Source: Bifidobacterium simiarum (GTDB lineage: Bacteria; Actinomycetota; Actinomycetes; Actinomycetales; Bifidobacteriaceae). Taken from it: DNA of 63,601 bases. A program made the translations under genes and the position numbers. Within the stretch, counting starts at the first letter, position 1. Each line of letters begins with the position of its first letter. The notes beneath the pieces were generated by a model, which did not search any database, had not been told where the DNA came from, and saw only the letters and a program-made list of their open reading frames with translations. Location: contig NZ_PEBK01000012.1 of the NCBI RefSeq assembly GCF_002802905.1, forward strand, positions 1 to 63,601, given 5' to 3'. Positions 24,820 through 33,504 of the stretch are shown in pieces.

Positions 24820-26145
24820 TTACTTGACGCCCTTGATGATCTGGATGAAGAAGCAGCCGATGATGGCCAGCGCGATGGAGACCGGGAAGGCGAAGGAGTA
24901 GCCGAGGTTCACCACGATGGCGGACATCAGGATCGGGCCGCACATCTGGCCGAGGGTGGTGGCGAGGTTCAGGATGCCCAGATCCTTGCCGGCCTCCTCC
25001 TTGTTCGGCAGCACGTCGACGAGCAGGGCCTGGTCGACCGCGGAGTAGACCGCGTAGCCCAGACCGGCGATGCCGGCGAAGAGGTACATGCCCATCGAGG
25101 AGGGGAAGATCCACGGCATGGCGATGCCGATCGCGAAGAGGACGGAGGCCACGATGACCGGGACCTTACGGCGGCCGATGAAGTCAGAGAGCGGACCGGA
25201 GATGAAGGAGCCGACCAGGGAGACGACCATGATGATGGAGGAGACCACGGAGATGGTGACGGCGGACTGCTTGACGCTCTGTCCGATGTAGTTCTGGATG
25301 ATGTACAGCTGGTAGACGTTGATCATCTGGTAGCTGATGAGCATGCAGAAGCGGCCGACGAATGCCTTGTAGAAGTCGTGGGCGGTGGCGAACTTCGGCG
25401 GGCGGAAGCTCATCAGCACGTCCTTGAAGGAGCCTTCGTCCTTCGGCAGGAAGTCGGCGGGGGCTTCCTTCGGGATGATGAGCACGGAGACGAGACCGCC
25501 GAGGAACATGAGCACGCCGGCCACGGCGAAGCCGGGGATGAGGTTGGTGATGAAGATGGCGCCGATCATGGTGCCGATCGGGGCGCCGATGGTGGCGCCG
25601 GCGCCGTAGAAGGCGGACATGGTGCCGCGCACGCCGGAGGGCACGCGGTCGGAGAGGATGGCGACCATCGGGGCGATCATGCAGTTCAGGCCGAACATGC
25701 AGGCGCAGTAGAAGATGGTGAGCAGTACGGCGTTATGCGTGGTGCCGGTGAGGAACAGGGTCACGCCGCCGAGCACGGCGCCGAACACGATCCACGGGGT
25801 ACGACGGCCGAAGCGGGAACGGGAACGGTCGGAGAAGTTGCCGAACAGCAGGTTGGAGACCAGCGAGGCGACGGCGGTGAACGCGTTGACGATGCCGACC
25901 AGGGCCTCGGGGTCGGCACCTTCGATGGCCTTGTAGTGCTCGGGGAGCAGCACCGCGGAGACGATGCCCAGACCGCTCATCCACAGGATGCCGAAGATCA
26001 GGAATCCGGCGCCGAAGCGGAACAGCGACACCTTGGAGACCGGCTTGCCGGTCGCGGGGGAAAGGGTGGGATCCTTGGAGGCCGCCTCGATGGCCGCGTA
26101 ATGCGCGGCGAGGCGCTCTTCCTTGGACAGGGTTGCAGTTGCCAT
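24820..26145 (-). CDS. MFS sugar transporter paired with GH30
   Basis: A 441-residue porter with about 12 membrane helices. ATG 26143-26145 (MATATLSKEE) is preferred because GGAAGGAAG precedes it. The TM2-TM3 loop is GNFSDRSRSRFGRRTPW and the TM8-TM9 loop GPLSDFIGRRKVP. It is a paralogue of the porters at 1068-2381 and 30192-31448 (shared YQLYI, NKEEAGKDLGILN and terminal KGVK). The promoter at 26240-26268 has a TetR-type operator exactly between -35 and -10. The gene is 166 bp upstream of the GH30 gene, so it probably imports the oligosaccharide that GH30 cleaves. Confidence 0.9.
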   Translation of the reverse strand: MATATLSKEERLAAHYAAIEAASKDPTLSPATGKPVSKVSLFRFGAGFLIFGILWMSGLGIVSAVLLPEHYKAIEGADPEALVGIVNAFTAVASLVSNLLFGNFSDRSRSRFGRRTPWIVFGAVLGGVTLFLTGTTHNAVLLTIFYCACMFGLNCMIAPMVAILSDRVPSGVRGTMSAFYGAGATIGAPIGTMIGAIFITNLIPGFAVAGVLMFLGGLVSVLIIPKEAPADFLPKDEGSFKDVLMSFRPPKFATAHDFYKAFVGRFCMLISYQMINVYQLYIIQNYIGQSVKQSAVTISVVSSIIMVVSLVGSFISGPLSDFIGRRKVPVIVASVLFAIGIAMPWIFPSSMGMYLFAGIAGLGYAVYSAVDQALLVDVLPNKEEAGKDLGILNLATTLGQMCGPILMSAIVVNLGYSFAFPVSIALAIIGCFFIQIIKGVK

Positions 26146-26239
26146 TACTTTTCTTCCTTCCAATCAGTCGTCATCGACCTATCTTCCGACCGGTATCCCT
26201 ACGGCTTTGTGAGCTATATACCGGTTGTTAGATAACTTT

Positions 26240-26268
26240 ATGATAAAACCAACCGTTTGGTTTGTCAA
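26240..26268 (-). promoter_or_regulatory. Promoter with TetR-type operator for the MFS-GH30 operon
   Basis: Minus strand: TTGACA (26263-26268), 17-bp spacer, TATCAT (26240-26245). The spacer is the palindrome AAACCAA-CCGT-TTGGTTT (26246-26263). A bound repressor would block polymerase. Confidence 0.85.
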
Positions 26269-26335
26269 AAGCGCAAACGACCATGACGCCACTTCGGGCG
26301 TGTTGCCAAGAATGGCAGAAAATATAGGCAATGAG

Positions 26336-26391
26336 AAGGCTCTCACTATCGTTTGATGACTGGATCCAGTCTAAACGACAGTGAGAGCCTT
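26336..26391. repeat. 56-bp nested inverted repeat
   Basis: Arms AAGGCTCTCACTATCGTTT and AAACGACAGTGAGAGCCTT (18 of 19 pairs), enclosing the separate perfect palindrome GACTGGATCCAGTC. It lies between GH42 and the MFS gene; no T-run follows, so it is not a typical terminator. Confidence 0.9.
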
Positions 26392-26414
26392 ACTGAGTAA
26401 TAATTCGATAGACC

Positions 26415-26444
26415 GGGGAGGATCCGTCCGATCGGATCCTCCCC
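26415..26444 (-). terminator. Hairpin after the GH42 gene
   Basis: GGGGAGGATCCG and CGGATCCTCCCC form a perfect 12-bp stem with a 6-nt loop 37 nt past the GH42 stop codon. No U-run, so termination efficiency is uncertain. Confidence 0.7.
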
Positions 26445-26480
26445 GACACCGGTCCGCAGCCGGACGATCCGGCAGCCGGA

Positions 26481-28610
26481 TCAGCCGGCGATGACCACCA
26501 GATTCCACGGTCCGATCGTCATCGCGTTGCCGATCTCGACCCTGGTGCCCGCGGCCGGTCCGACCGTCAGATCGTCCTCGGCCGTGCCTGCGGTGACGAT
26601 CTGCCGACCGCCCACCACGACCTCGCCGGCCACCGGGCTGGAGATCGAGACCGGCTGCGCGGAGTAGTTGAGCAGGTAGGTCACGGTCTCGCCGCGTTCG
26701 TTCACACCCTGCCGCACGGTCACCTGACCGGCCAGACCCTGACCGGCCGACTCGATGCCGGCGCTGGTCACGGCCTCATGCAGCACGGCCTTCATCACCG
26801 CCGGGTCGAGCAGCGTGCCGATCCACTCGGCGGTACCGGCGCCGAACGCGTGGCGGGTGATCGCCGCATAGTCCTTCCACGCGTAGTGGTCGTAGGAGGC
26901 GAGCACGTCGGTGCCCTCGGCGGGCTTGAGCAGTTCGATCAGCACAGCGGACTGAGCTCCGGACAGCGCGGGGTCATCCGATCCGCCGAACGCCTCGCCG
27001 AACGTGAGGCCCACGTTCTTCGGACGGGTGAACTGGTTGTAGGTCAGGCCGAACACGTCGGTGAGCATGTGCGGGGCGCGGTCGTGCCACACGGTCACCT
27101 CGTCGTCGGTGACGAACGAGCGCAGGGTGGAGACCAGATGACCGCCGGCCTCGACGAATCCGCGCAATGCCGCCAGCGTGGACTCGGGCGCGCAGTACAG
27201 CGCGGGGGTCACGATCATCTCGTACTGGGCGAGCTTGCGGGCCGGGGCGTCGACGGGGATGAAGTCGCATTCCACGTTGAGCTCGAACAGCGCGTCGTAC
27301 ACGCGACGCACCACATCGTTGTAGTTCGGGCCGACGCCGTCCGGGAAGCCGGTTTCGATGCGGAACCATTCCAGGGCGCTGAGCGACTCGTTGTTCACCA
27401 TGATCGCCACGCGGTTGCGCTTCCTCAGATGACGCAGACGGCCGCCGACCTCGGGCGCGGCGATCTCGCGGCCGAACACGCCGGCCTCCTCGTAGGTGGG
27501 ATTCGGCTCCAGATCGTGCGACAGCAGGCCCTTCCAGTAGGTCTCGAAGGAGTTGTGGATCGAATGCCAGTGCCAGTACATCACGCCGTCGGCGCCGCCC
27601 GCGAGGTGGGAGTAGGCCTGAAGACGCAGCTGGCCGGGGAACGGCAGCCAGCCGTGCTGCCCCTGCGCCTCGGTCTCCAGCACGATGTAGTTGGCGCCGT
27701 CCTTGATCGAGCGGGTCATGTCGCCGCCGAACGCGATCTCCTTGCCGGTCAGCTCGTCCTCGGTGGGGTGGTAGATGTCCACGCCGGCGATGTTGACGGC
27801 GGTCTGCGCCTCGAAGTGGTTCACGGCCGGCTGTACGCCGTAGGAGTAGCCGCGCCACTCGAAGTCGAAGTTCTGAGTCACGAACTGGTCGTCGCGGGCG
27901 TACTCGCGCACGATGTCGGCCTGCCAGGCAAGGAACTCGGCCACCTGGGTACGGCGGAACCGGTCGAATTCGCCGCGCAGCGACTGGTTGATCGAGGCGG
28001 TGACGTCCGGGAAGTCCTCCCAGGAGTTGATGCGGTTCGACCAGTAGTCGAGGCCGAAGTGATTGTTGAGCTCGGTCAGGTCGTCGTTGAACTTGCCTCG
28101 CAGATACTTGACGAACAGGGTCTGCATGTCCGCGGAGCAGGAGTCGTAGTACTTGGTCTCGTTGTCGACCTGATAGCCGATGACCGCGGGATGGTTCGCG
28201 ACGTGGGCGATCAGACGGCGGATCACGCGCTCACCGTAGAAGCGGTAGGCGGGGTTGACGATGTCCATGATCTGGCGGGCGCCGTACTTGCCCGGGCCGT
28301 TGGGCGTGACAGCCAGCACGTCGGGGTGCATCTTCACCAGCCAGGTGGGCACGGCGTAGGTGGGTGTGCCGACGATCACCTTGATACCGGCCGCGTGCGC
28401 GGCGTCGAGGGCGCGGTCGACGTGGGAGAAGTCGAATTCGCCCGGCTGGGGTTCGCAGGTGCTCCACGTCGATTCGGCGATGCGGATCACGTTGATGCCG
28501 GCGTCCTTCATCAGCCGCATGTCGGTTTCGACGCGATCCTCGCCCTTCGGCATGTATTCGTCGTAGTATGCGGCGCCGAACAGGATGTCGTCAACGGTGT
28601 TCTTGCTCAT
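26481..28610 (-). CDS. GH42 beta-galactosidase
   Basis: A 709-residue family 42 enzyme, cytoplasmic. Start ATG 28608-28610 has AAGGAG upstream. N-terminal barrel: FGAAYYDEYMP, INVIRIAESTWSTCEPQPGEFDF, and the acid/base glutamate in YQVDNETKYY (about residue 160). The nucleophile glutamate is in NYIVLETEAQGQHGW (about residue 318). A trimerisation domain (about 395-610) and a C-terminal beta domain follow, giving the normal family length. GH42 enzymes in bifidobacteria cleave beta-galactosides such as galacto-oligosaccharides or lacto-N-tetraose products; some prefer alpha-L-arabinopyranosides. It is a single-gene unit with its own promoter. Confidence 0.95.
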   Translation of the reverse strand: MSKNTVDDILFGAAYYDEYMPKGEDRVETDMRLMKDAGINVIRIAESTWSTCEPQPGEFDFSHVDRALDAAHAAGIKVIVGTPTYAVPTWLVKMHPDVLAVTPNGPGKYGARQIMDIVNPAYRFYGERVIRRLIAHVANHPAVIGYQVDNETKYYDSCSADMQTLFVKYLRGKFNDDLTELNNHFGLDYWSNRINSWEDFPDVTASINQSLRGEFDRFRRTQVAEFLAWQADIVREYARDDQFVTQNFDFEWRGYSYGVQPAVNHFEAQTAVNIAGVDIYHPTEDELTGKEIAFGGDMTRSIKDGANYIVLETEAQGQHGWLPFPGQLRLQAYSHLAGGADGVMYWHWHSIHNSFETYWKGLLSHDLEPNPTYEEAGVFGREIAAPEVGGRLRHLRKRNRVAIMVNNESLSALEWFRIETGFPDGVGPNYNDVVRRVYDALFELNVECDFIPVDAPARKLAQYEMIVTPALYCAPESTLAALRGFVEAGGHLVSTLRSFVTDDEVTVWHDRAPHMLTDVFGLTYNQFTRPKNVGLTFGEAFGGSDDPALSGAQSAVLIELLKPAEGTDVLASYDHYAWKDYAAITRHAFGAGTAEWIGTLLDPAVMKAVLHEAVTSAGIESAGQGLAGQVTVRQGVNERGETVTYLLNYSAQPVSISSPVAGEVVVGGRQIVTAGTAEDDLTVGPAAGTRVEIGNAMTIGPWNLVVIAG

Positions 28611-28672
28611 CAGCTCTCCTTCGAGTTGTTCGCCTTGGGTATTCAGTTTTCGAATAACAGTTAGATAATTAG

Positions 28673-28702
28673 ATAATACCGTGCGGTTACTCGGCCTGTC
28701 AA
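28673..28702 (-). promoter_or_regulatory. GH42 promoter with short palindrome
   Basis: Minus strand: TTGACA (28697-28702), 18-bp spacer, TATTAT (28673-28678). The spacer contains TAACCG-CA-CGGTA, a shorter relative of the CCAACCG operator at 19678. Two TTAGATAA copies follow at about 28660-28675. Confidence 0.7.
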
Positions 28703-28920
28703 TACGGGGACATACCGGAAAGATCGGCTATCAATCGCAACAATCGGCAGGAAATCAAGGATTTCATCGATTGCCAGATTACAAAACGTCTCACGTTTTT
28801 CGATAAATAATTCATTAGATAACGCAGATTCTCGCCATGAACCCGTAAAGAGAGCGCCCGAGGCGTCGCTAGGACTCAGGCGAGCCGACAGGCGAGAAGA
28901 TTCAACCGCAGTGGCATTCA

Positions 28921-29280
28921 ACCACCCCCAGTCGGCTCCGCCGACAGCCCCCGCCGGCGGGGGCACAACATCATGCTCCCACCGGGCGAAGCGCACGGGC
29001 TTCCCCTAGCAGGGGAAGCCCAAGATTTGTCCCCAAAACCGAGTCCGCAAGGAAAATGCCAGAGGCGTCGTTAGAACTCAGGCGAGCAGTCCAATGCAGC
29101 AGTGCTCCCGCTGGACGAACGATCGGCGATCGTTCGTAGCAGTGCGCCTGCACAGGCGCGCGTCGCACAACACGTCGGGAGCTGGACGCCGGTAGGCGGA
29201 CTGAGGGTGGTCAAGCGAAGCGAGGGGAAGCCCAAAAGGACTGCCTACCGATACCCGTCCCAGATCGGCGAGGGGAACAG
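28921..29280. repeat. Composite repeat, copy 1 of the direct repeat flanking TetR-MFS-GH51
   Basis: Segments 28921-29019 and 29102-29280 match 33114-33212 and 33326-33504 with only a few mismatches. Ends ACCACCCCCAGTCGGCT and GGCGGACTGAGGGTGGT are inverted. Internal palindromes include ACGAACGATCGGCGATCGTT and GCGCCTGCACAGGCGC. The right part runs over the TetR stop codon at 29245. Nothing else is visible in the gap 28703-28920 except two weak inverted repeats. Confidence 0.9.
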
Positions 29281-29949
29281 CACTCGTTCGGCGCGACTCC
29301 ACAGGTCGAGCATCGTTTCGTCGGGGTTGGTCAGGGACTGCTCCTGCACACCGTCCATGGCAAAGAACACCGTGACGAAGAGATCATGCATGGCTTCGGG
29401 ATCCCGATACTGCGGCGGCAGGTTCCAAGGCTTGCCCATCATGTCGGCCAACACCTTGCGGTGCCGCCGAGCGTACAGATCATGCGCGGGATGGTTCGGA
29501 TCGGCCGCCTCGATGGACAGCCGCATGAACAGGTTCACCATCTGTGGACGACGAGCGTTGCTTTCCACAAGACGACGCATCGAGGCCGGATAGTTCAGCA
29601 GACCTTCGACATCCGATCGGACGTCGCTTTCATCATCGGAAGCCGCCCGCCACCTCCCCCGATCCGCGGAATCCGTCCGCTCGGCGATGACGTATTCGGG
29701 GACGATCCCCGAGGCATCGTAATACCGCTCGATCACCAGGGTCAGCAGTTCCTCGCGGGATCTGACGTAGTGGGCGAGACCGGGAACGGTCAGCCCCACG
29801 GCGTCGGCCAGCGTCTGCATCGAGAATCCGTAGGACCCGTATCGGGAGATCAGATCGGCCGCGGCCTCGGCGATCTGGGCCCGTCGGGCTTCCGGGGAGA
29901 GACGCCGACGCCGGTTGATCGGCCGAAATCCCGATTGCTCATCTACCAT
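29245..29949 (-). CDS. TetR-family regulator
   Basis: A 234-residue regulator. ATG 29947-29949 (MVDEQSGFRPI) is chosen because GGGGGAG precedes it. The helix-turn-helix is RAQIAEAAADLISRYGSYGFSMQTLADAVGLTVPGLAHYVRSREELL, about residues 23-69. The ligand domain contains NARRPQMVNLFMRLSIEAADPNHPAHD and FAMDGVQEQSL, and the end is VLFPSPIWDGYR. It is a paralogue of the regulators at 20005-20748 and 33469-34107. It is divergent from the MFS-GH51 operon (242 bp apart), its most likely target. Its 3' end lies inside a direct repeat shared with the TetR gene at 33469. Confidence 0.88.
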   Translation of the reverse strand: MVDEQSGFRPINRRRRLSPEARRAQIAEAAADLISRYGSYGFSMQTLADAVGLTVPGLAHYVRSREELLTLVIERYYDASGIVPEYVIAERTDSADRGRWRAASDDESDVRSDVEGLLNYPASMRRLVESNARRPQMVNLFMRLSIEAADPNHPAHDLYARRHRKVLADMMGKPWNLPPQYRDPEAMHDLFVTVFFAMDGVQEQSLTNPDETMLDLWSRAERVLFPSPIWDGYR

Positions 29950-30191
29950 GACTCTCCCCCTGTCCGTCGTTTCTTCCCAGAAGACTAACACCGTCGTCCG
30001 GTTCGCCAAGACACGCCGTGTTCTTATTTTATATTTTTAAGATATAAGATAAGAGCCACGAAAAGCCACGGCGAGCTTTTCACCCCACGAGGTCGCGACC
30101 GCCCCTTCCTTCCGCAGCCGCCGACCGACGACTCCGACCGCGCAATGCCGCGCGGCCGTGGTAATGACAGAGAGAACACAAGGAGATCACC

Positions 30192-31448
30192 ATGTCTCAG
30201 GCCCAGCCGGCCGCTCCCGCAACGGCACTTTCCAAGATCCACAAGATGCGCTTCTGCATCGCGTTCTTCATCTTCTCGTTCTGCTGGATGCTCGCACTGC
30301 AGGTCGTCGCCGCGGTCCTGCTCCCCCAGCGACTCACCGACATCGCCCCCGACAGCAAGGAAGCCATCTTCGGCGTGCTCAACTCCGCCACCGCACTGGC
30401 CTCGCTGATCTCCAACCTCATCGTCGGCAACCTCTCCGACCGCACCCGCTCGATCTTCGGCCGCCGCACCCCGTGGATCGCCTCCGGCGGCATCATCGCC
30501 GGCATCTCCCTGTTCCTCATCGGCATCCTGCCCGACGGCACCACCATCGGCATCAGCTACTGCGTCTCCATGGTCGGCCTGAACATGATGATCGCCCCGA
30601 TCATCGCCTCCCTCTCCGACCGCGTGCCCGAAGACATGCGCGGCACCATGAGCGCGTTCATCTCCGCCGGCACCCTGTTCGGCTCCGCCCTCGGCCAGAT
30701 CGTCGGCGCCCAGTTCATCACCATGCAGCTGCCCGGCTTCATCGTCTCCGGCGTCGTCATGGGCATCTCCGGCATCGCCGCCGTGATCTGCTGGCCGAAG
30801 GAGCAGTCCAGCAAGGACATGCCGGCCGTCCAGGCCGACTTCGGCAGCCTGATCGCCTCCTTCCGCCCGCCGATCAAGGGCGCCCGCGACTTCTGGCTCG
30901 CGTTCGTCGGCCGCTCTCTGCTGCTGTTCAGCTACTACATGATCCTCAACTACCAGCTGTACATCCTGCAGGACTACATCGGCCAGTCCACCAAGGACTC
31001 CGCCGTCACCATCTCCACCATGAGCATCGTGCTGATGGTCGTCTCCCTGATCTCCGCGCTCTCCGCCGGCCCGATCTCCGACAAGATCGGCCGCCGCAAG
31101 GTGCCCGTGGTCATCGCCAGCCTGCTGCTCGCCGTCGGCTACGCCCTGCCGTGGCTCATGCACAGCCCGATGGGCATGATCCTCTTCTCCGCGATCGGCG
31201 GCTTCGGCTACGGCATGTACGGCTCGGTCGACCAGGCCCTCAACGTCGACGTGCTGCCCAACGAGGAGGAGGCCGGCAAGGACCTCGGCATCCTGAACAT
31301 CGCCACCACCCTCGGCCAGATGGTCGGCCCGATCGTCACCTCCGCCATCGTGGTCAACACCGGCTCCTACGGCATGGTGTTCCCCACCGCCATCGTGATG
31401 GTCGTGATCGCCTGCATCTTCATCATGCTGATCAAGAAGGTCAAGTAA
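30192..31448 (+). CDS. MFS sugar transporter paired with GH51
   Basis: A 418-residue porter with about 12 membrane helices. Start ATG 30192 follows AAGGAG. TM2-TM3 loop GNLSDRTRSIFGRRTPW; TM8-TM9 loop GPISDKIGRRKVP; end MLIKKVK. Closest in this window to the porter at 24820-26145. The downstream GH51 gene starts 33 nt after the stop codon, so they form one operon and the porter probably imports arabino-oligosaccharides or arabinosides. The upstream 242 bp are AT-rich near 30020-30050 and probably hold divergent promoters, but I could not fix -35/-10 boxes. Confidence 0.9.
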   Translation: MSQAQPAAPATALSKIHKMRFCIAFFIFSFCWMLALQVVAAVLLPQRLTDIAPDSKEAIFGVLNSATALASLISNLIVGNLSDRTRSIFGRRTPWIASGGIIAGISLFLIGILPDGTTIGISYCVSMVGLNMMIAPIIASLSDRVPEDMRGTMSAFISAGTLFGSALGQIVGAQFITMQLPGFIVSGVVMGISGIAAVICWPKEQSSKDMPAVQADFGSLIASFRPPIKGARDFWLAFVGRSLLLFSYYMILNYQLYILQDYIGQSTKDSAVTISTMSIVLMVVSLISALSAGPISDKIGRRKVPVVIASLLLAVGYALPWLMHSPMGMILFSAIGGFGYGMYGSVDQALNVDVLPNEEEAGKDLGILNIATTLGQMVGPIVTSAIVVNTGSYGMVFPTAIVMVVIACIFIMLIKKVK

Positions 31449-31480
31449 CCGGCAATAGCCGATCAAGTAAGGAACACGTC

Positions 31481-33061
31481 ATGAGCATCGTCATTGATCC
31501 GAATCGCGAAATCGGACGCATCGACCCCAAGCTGCACGGACAGTTCATCGAATTCCTCGGCGAGTGCATCGACGAGGGACTGTGGGTCGGCGAGGACTCC
31601 CCCATCGAGAACGAGGACGGCTACCGCAAGGCCACGCTCGACGCGCTGCGTGCGCTGGAGCCGCCGCTGATCCGCTGGCCGGGCGGCTGCTACGCCGACA
31701 CCTACCACTGGCGTGACGGCGTGGGACCGCAGTCCGAGCGCAGGACCACATTCAACGAGAACTTCGCCACCTACGAGCTCGACGACCACAGCTTCGGCAC
31801 CGACGAGTTCCTGCGGCTGTGCGAAATGCTCGGCGCCGAACCGTGGATCAACATCAACATGCTCTCCGGCACCGTGACCGAGATGAAGGACTGGATGGAG
31901 TACTGCAACCGCGAGCAGCCCACCGATCTGGTCCGCGAACGCGCGGCGAACGGCCATGAGAGGCCCTACGGCGTGAAGTACTGGGGCATCGGCAACGAGG
32001 TGTGGGCCGGCGGCGGCACGATGACCCCGTCCACCTACATGGACGAGTACCGTCGTTTCGCCTCGGCCATGCCGAAGTTCACCACCGACGTGTTCGAGCC
32101 CTCGCCGATGTATGCGATTGCCTGCGGACCGGACGGCAACAAGCCGCGCGAGCGCGTGGCATGGACCGAAGAGTTCTTCCGTCGTCTGGCCGAGTACCGT
32201 CAGCCGCCGATCAACGGCTACGATCTGCACTTCTACAACTGGAACGTGGACAACGACGCCGACACCCCCACCGAGTTCGATGAGGCGGGATGGAAGACGG
32301 TGATCGAGGGATGCCTCGAGCTGGAGGACATTCTGCGTGATCAGTGGCGGCTCATGAACAACGGCCTGGCGCTGATCCATGAGCCGGAGGTGGCCATGGA
32401 CTCCAAGCTGGAGCATGTGGATCTCATCATCGGCGAGTGGGGCAACTGGCACAAGCCCGCGTTCTTCGCCCGGCCGGCGCTGAAGCAGCAGGTGACCATG
32501 CGCGACGCGATCACCACCGCGCTCACGCTCGACCTGCTGCAGCGCAACTGTGACAAGGTCTCCATGGCCTGCAACGCGCAGACGATCAACGTGCTCAATT
32601 CGCTGGTGCTCACCTTCGGGGAGCACACCGTGCTCACGCCGAACTACGACGTGTTCATGATGTACAAGGCGCATCGCGACGCCGTGGCGTTGGATGTGCC
32701 ACGTCAGGATTCCGCGGATGGGCAGGTGTACGTGTTCGCGTCGAAGTCCGGCGCGGATGCCGGTAACGTCGGTGGCACCGACGAGACCGGTGGAGCCAGC
32801 AGGACGATCACCGTGAATCTGACCAACGCGCATATGCACGACGCCGCCGACGTGTCGCTGCTGCTGCCGGCCACGGCCCGGGTGACGTCGATGACCACGC
32901 TGGCCGCCGATGATCCGCACGACGTCAACACCGCCGAGCAGCCGGATCTCGTCCGCTCCCGCAAGGTGGACGTCGATGCCGCGGTCCGCACCTCAGGCTC
33001 CGGTGAGATCACGGTGAACCTGCCCGCCGCCTCGGTCAGCACCCTCATGATCGCTTACTAG
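31481..33061 (+). CDS. GH51 alpha-L-arabinofuranosidase, cytoplasmic
   Basis: A 526-residue family 51 enzyme. Start ATG 31481 follows TAAGGAAC. Landmarks: IDPKLHGQFIEFLGECIDEGLW, RWPGGCYADTYHWRDGVG, the acid/base glutamate in WGIGNEVWAGG (about residue 172) and the nucleophile glutamate in LIIGEWGNWHKP (about residue 318 region). A C-terminal jelly-roll domain follows (about 385-526). It removes terminal alpha-L-arabinofuranosyl residues from arabinan, arabinoxylan or arabinogalactan oligosaccharides imported by the preceding porter. Length is normal for intracellular GH51. Confidence 0.95.
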   Translation: MSIVIDPNREIGRIDPKLHGQFIEFLGECIDEGLWVGEDSPIENEDGYRKATLDALRALEPPLIRWPGGCYADTYHWRDGVGPQSERRTTFNENFATYELDDHSFGTDEFLRLCEMLGAEPWININMLSGTVTEMKDWMEYCNREQPTDLVRERAANGHERPYGVKYWGIGNEVWAGGGTMTPSTYMDEYRRFASAMPKFTTDVFEPSPMYAIACGPDGNKPRERVAWTEEFFRRLAEYRQPPINGYDLHFYNWNVDNDADTPTEFDEAGWKTVIEGCLELEDILRDQWRLMNNGLALIHEPEVAMDSKLEHVDLIIGEWGNWHKPAFFARPALKQQVTMRDAITTALTLDLLQRNCDKVSMACNAQTINVLNSLVLTFGEHTVLTPNYDVFMMYKAHRDAVALDVPRQDSADGQVYVFASKSGADAGNVGGTDETGGASRTITVNLTNAHMHDAADVSLLLPATARVTSMTTLAADDPHDVNTAEQPDLVRSRKVDVDAAVRTSGSGEITVNLPAASVSTLMIAY

Positions 33062-33113
33062 GGCGTATTGAGGAGCGATAAACCCCCGTTTGTCTTCGAA
33101 CATGGCGGACTCG

Positions 33114-33504
33114 ACCACCCCCAGTCGGCTCTGCCGACAGCCCCCGCCGGCGGGGGCACAACATCATGCTCCCACCGGGCGAAGCGCACGGGCTTCCCCT
33201 AGCAGGGGAAGCTGTCGAGCGCAGCGAGACTGATGAGGTGGATCCAACGCACCATCGTCCATGCCACCTCATCCGACCGGCTTCGCCGGCCACCTTCCCC
33301 TCAAGGGGAAGGCAAGGCCAAGTACGTGCTCCCGCTGGACGAACGATCGGCGATCGTTCGTAGCAGTGCGCCTGCACAGGCGCGCGTCGCACAACACGTC
33401 GGGAGCTGGACGCCGGCAGGCGGACTGAGGGTGGTCAAGCGAAGCGAGGGGAAGCCCGAAAGGACTGCCTACCGATACCCGTCCCAAACCGGCGAGGGGA
33501 ACAG
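33114..33504. repeat. Composite repeat, copy 2 of the direct repeat flanking TetR-MFS-GH51
   Basis: Same orientation as copy 1 at an offset of about 4.2 kb (4224 bp for the right segment). An extra block (33225-33325) with GACTGATGAGGTG, CACCTCATCCGACCGGCTTC and TTCCCCTCAAGGGGAAG is inserted between the two shared segments. The right part covers the stop codon of the next TetR gene. No other gene lies in the 407-bp gap. Confidence 0.9.

Noticed and set aside
26336-26391. Ordinary rho-independent terminator
   Set aside because: There is no U-run on either strand and the loop is itself a perfect palindrome, so it is listed as a repeat and not as a terminator.
28921-33504. Composite transposon
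   Set aside because: No transposase frame exists in the flanking repeats or the module, and the repeats are direct with intergenic character.
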